The notes under the pieces were generated by a model that made no database searches, was not told the origin of the DNA, and saw only the letters and a program-made list of their open reading frames with translations. A stretch of DNA of 7,333 nucleotides from an uncultured Thermoanaerobacterales bacterium. GTDB lineage: Bacteria; Bacillota; Clostridia; Christensenellales; UBA1242. Location: the NCBI GenBank assembly GCA_949840475.1, contig CATKXA010000050.1, positions 1 through 7,333 on the forward strand, written 5' to 3'. Each line of letters opens with the position of its first letter. The stretch's first letter is position 1. Below, piece by piece: positions 6,401 to 7,333 of this stretch. A program made the position numbers and the translations under genes.

Positions 6401-7333
6401 CTCTACTATCAAAAACTGGATGGTTTTCATCTACTCTAACTGTTTTAATATAACAACCGCCAAAGATACCACGTTCAATTACTCGAACACTTCTTGGTAT
6501 GTTAAGTGAAACTGATGTCTCATTTAATTCAAAGCAACCACGGAAAGCGTTTCGTCCTATTTTAACTATGCTATTAGAAAGTATTATACTAGTTAAATTT
6601 TGGCAACCCGAAAAAGCTCCACTACCATATTCACTTTCAGCAGGTTTAAGCGTATCAACCACTTTGCCGTCATACATTCTTGGAATTACAACATCGCCTG
6701 TTATGTTTGAGTCTTTTGCCTTTACGTTATAGGTTTTATTGTTACTATTTAATGCAAATGTTAATTTTTCTGGCGTGGCAGTTTTTGTATATAAATTCAT
6801 GCCGTCTGTAAGTTGTTTGTTGTAATCTGCACTATTAACAAGTTCCTCATCTAAAAACCAACCACAGCAATTTTCATCAGATATTGGCAATGTTGCTCTT
6901 CTTAAAATTGTGTTTGAGTCTAATGTTAAAGTAGAATTAAGAACCCCGTCAACATATAAGTTAATATCTACATTTGGATAATAATCGCCAAAAGTGTTGT
7001 TATCAACAACTGCTGTTCCACCAATTTTTAGTGTCGCCCCAGTTTCAACATATATTGAAGGAGAAAAAGTTGCACTATTGCCTGTTATTGTTCCGCCCTC
7101 GATTATGCATGTTCCGCCACTAGCTACATATATCGCTCCGCCATATCTTGCGGTACATCCTGTTATTGTTCCGCCCGTCATGGTAAACGTTGCACCATTT
7201 GATATATATATCGCTCCGCCATACTTTGTTGTATGGTTACTTATTGTTCCCTCACTCATTGTGAACCTTGCGTTCTCGTCCAAAAACATTGCTGAGCCTT
7301 TTTGGCTTACATCTGCATATTCTGCTCCTGTTT
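3411..7333 (-). CDS. Giant BspA-like leucine-rich-repeat surface protein, C-terminal 1306 residues (start outside window)
   Basis: The frame stays open from the first in-window ATG (7289) to the right edge, adding TGAEYADVSQKGSA, so the true start is outside and the ATG at 7289 is internal. Numbering from 7289, the order is: beta-helix repeats with YGGAIYI/YGGAIYV and GGTITG (about 1-95); an InlB/Flg_new-like module (about 105-170); a linker with VVIPRMYDGKVV; about 17 LRR_5 repeats of about 23 residues (xxxAFxxCxxLTSIxIPxSVTSI); a cap MVIYCEI...KPSGW...WNY; a second InlB-like module (about 725-790); about 12 more LRR_5 repeats; a second cap; and a 60-residue tail. BspA-type LRR proteins are typically secreted or surface-bound and mediate adhesion to host proteins or other microbes. 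This role is inferred by family. There is no LPXTG motif, hydrophobic anchor or SLH/choline-binding domain at the C-terminus, and signal peptide and any N-terminal anchor would be outside the window. Transcription ends at the hairpin just downstream. Ligand unknown. Confidence 0.9.
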   Translation of the reverse strand, partial: TGAEYADVSQKGSAMFLDENARFTMSEGTISNHTTKYGGAIYISNGATFTMTGGTITGCTARYGGAIYVASGGTCIIEGGTITGNSATFSPSIYVETGATLKIGGTAVVDNNTFGDYYPNVDINLYVDGVLNSTLTLDSNTILRRATLPISDENCCGWFLDEELVNSADYNKQLTDGMNLYTKTATPEKLTFALNSNNKTYNVKAKDSNITGDVVIPRMYDGKVVDTLKPAESEYGSGAFSGCQNLTSIILSNSIVKIGRNAFRGCFELNETSVSLNIPRSVRVIERGIFGGCYIKTVRVDENHPVFDSRDNCNGIIETATNKLVCASRGTVIPSSVTSIGPYAYEETRNNNIVIPNSVVRIDEYAFYRAFNLLGRENAIDLIIPSSVKQIGNYAFYDNYGSGFKSIVFEEGLNYIGNEAFYNCDGLTSIILPSSLISVGNSAFSSCSALINIDIKDGVSYIGRSAFSNCQQLTNIHLPNSLTTLSANMFYNCYELEEVYISASVKSIESEQSYTRGNIFYGCNNLRTIIVDPNNKYLDSRDNCNAIIEIVTNKLLNGCGGTTIPSSVTTIGEFSFYGVGSVDSIEIPSNVETIEGYAFSSCKNLSSVVLHEGITTLGSAVFSSCTSLTSIDIPSTLKVISERTFDGCTDLTNVILHEGLTTIENEAFTRCTGLKSITIPSSVTTIKAGTLYYYFPFYNCSSDMVIYCEIKEEDKPSGWEQYWNYRDSSSQLRVVWKFDVNLYVDGNFYQTVSAGGALNDMSLPISDEECCGWFWDEELTDAVDYSVPISSIKEEGVNLYTKRSTPEKLKFILNSNGATFSVKAKGSTTTSGEVVIPRMYDGKVVVSLYGGVSSTEGAFHSCSSMTNITIPGSITRLDKFAFWSCYRLESISIPNSVIYIDNVFAYCDKLLTLTIPNSVTQVSSDIFEYCAGLTNIILEPGNLVYDSRDNCNAIIETATNKLVAGCKNTVIPNSVTSIGSSAFSGCSGLTSIEIPEAVTSIGNHAFYGCSGLTSIKIPEGVTSIGNSAFEDCSHLTSIELPSSVKSIGAYILADCGALLNIVVSDGNSVYDSRDNCNAIIETATNKLVAGCKNTVIPNSVTSIGDRAFSWCRNLVSIEIPNSVTTIGEYAFRNCSKLTSIIIPSSVTSIGDSAFYYCSSLSSITLSYGLIKIETNAFYGCSSLTSIFLPASLNQIEAYNTTSPFYRCSSNMVIYCEVTETNKPSGWDSHWNYYDKDKQLTVKWGYTREQYEAEVGAGSANSFASNVSLEDVGGTESSIDFDALESLVVPSMLEDKNVIYFNKKNIA
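3602..3720 (-). repeat. Cap domain of super-module 2
   Basis: It encodes SSNMVIYCEVTETNKPSGW, a few residues, WNYYD and QLTVKWG. It is the second copy of the cap and is followed by the unique C-terminal tail of about 60 residues. Confidence 0.75.
4021..4135 (-). repeat. DSRDNCN cassette, copy 4
   Basis: It encodes VYDSRDNCNAIIETATN followed by KLVAGCKNTVIPNSVTSIG, inserted into an LRR unit. It is identical in protein to the copy at 4396-4509, 375 bases (125 codons) away, although the DNA differs at about a dozen positions. More diverged copies lie at 5617-5729 and 6309-6420. Confidence 0.85.
4396..4509 (-). repeat. DSRDNCN cassette, copy 3
   Basis: It has the same encoded segment as at 4021-4135. 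Most base differences between the two fall at third codon positions, so the protein segment is kept while the DNA drifts. Confidence 0.85.
4925..5118 (-). repeat. InlB/Flg_new-like module, copy 2
   Basis: It encodes VNLYVDGNFY, then ISDEECCGWFWDEELTDA and VNLYTK. The following linker (TPEKLKFILNSNG... VVIPRMYDGKVV) also matches copy 1, at a distance of 1860 bases (620 codons), showing that module and linker duplicated as a block. Confidence 0.72.
5121..5240 (-). repeat. Cap domain of super-module 1
   Basis: It encodes SSDMVIYCEIKEEDKPSGW, a few residues, WNYRD and QLRVVWK, closing LRR array 1 and joining directly to the second InlB-like module. The copy at 3602-3720 lies exactly 1521 bases (507 codons) away. 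Confidence 0.75.
5250..6650 (-). repeat. LRR_5 array 1, about 17 repeats
   Basis: Tandem imperfect 69-base units encode 23-residue repeats of the form G-x-x-A-F-x-x-C-x-x-L-x-S-I-x-I-P-x-S-V-x-x-I. Several units have drifted (for example GPYAYEETRNNN), and two are lengthened by a DSRDNCN cassette (6309-6420 and 5617-5729). The array ends in PFYNCSS before the cap. Confidence 0.9.
6783..6972 (-). repeat. InlB/Flg_new-like module, copy 1
   Basis: It encodes INLYVDGVLN, then ISDENCCGWFLDEELVNSA and MNLYTK. The pattern of a YVDG strand, a GWF-D-E turn and a closing LYTK strand is that of the InlB B-repeat/Listeria-Bacteroides repeat family (normally GWYxD...LYAKW). The copy at 4925-5115 matches, including the linker after it. 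Confidence 0.7.
7035..7289 (-). repeat. Beta-helix (Pmp-like GGAI) repeats
   Basis: Three to four degenerate units of about 25 residues: TKYGGAIYISNGATFTMTGG, ARYGGAIYVASGGTCIIEGG, then a weaker SPSIYVETGATLKIGG. Such short Gly/Thr/Ile repeats form right-handed parallel beta-helices in adhesins, and GGAI resembles the motif of chlamydial polymorphic membrane proteins. The array probably continues past the right edge. Confidence 0.75.

Overview
The window reads as chromosomal DNA from a low-GC, Gram-positive-type bacterium (Firmicutes/Clostridia-like, plausibly gut-associated and uncultured). The evidence is AT-rich coding sequence, SD sites such as AGGGGG, GAGGTG and GGAG, near-consensus sigma-A promoters (TTGACA/TATAAT), compact hairpin-plus-T-run terminators, and a very large BspA-like leucine-rich-repeat surface protein of the kind common in gut bacteria. 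The species cannot be named from the sequence.

Layout. (1) 1-549, minus strand: 5' part of gpmI (cofactor-independent phosphoglycerate mutase), running off the left edge. (2) 550-678: divergent intergenic region with a good gpmI promoter. (3) 679-1170, plus strand: trmL (tRNA wobble-base 2'-O-methyltransferase), with a terminator that includes its stop codon. (4) 1249-1713 and 1806-2810, plus strand: two adjacent genes of unknown function that carry one and two copies of the same roughly 100-residue domain. Each has its own promoter and terminator. (5) 2850-3314, minus strand: guanine-deaminase-like enzyme, convergent with the preceding gene and sharing a bidirectional hairpin terminator with it. 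It has a full-consensus promoter. (6) 3411 to beyond 7333, minus strand: 3' part of a giant repeat protein. It has an N-terminal beta-helix segment, then two tandem super-modules (InlB/Flg_new-like module, LRR_5 array, conserved cap), then a short tail with no recognisable wall anchor. Its start lies outside the window.

How the genes relate. The window does not look like one operon. Nearly every gene has its own promoter and terminator. gpmI (glycolysis), trmL (tRNA modification) and guaD (purine catabolism or salvage) are unrelated housekeeping functions. The two accessory elements are the unknown-domain pair and the LRR protein. The pair is the best candidate for something undescribed: three diverged copies of a domain with a conserved IYG core next to each other, in soluble proteins with strong promoters. 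The LRR protein is of a known type, but its en bloc internal duplication and identical DSRDNCN cassettes are notable.
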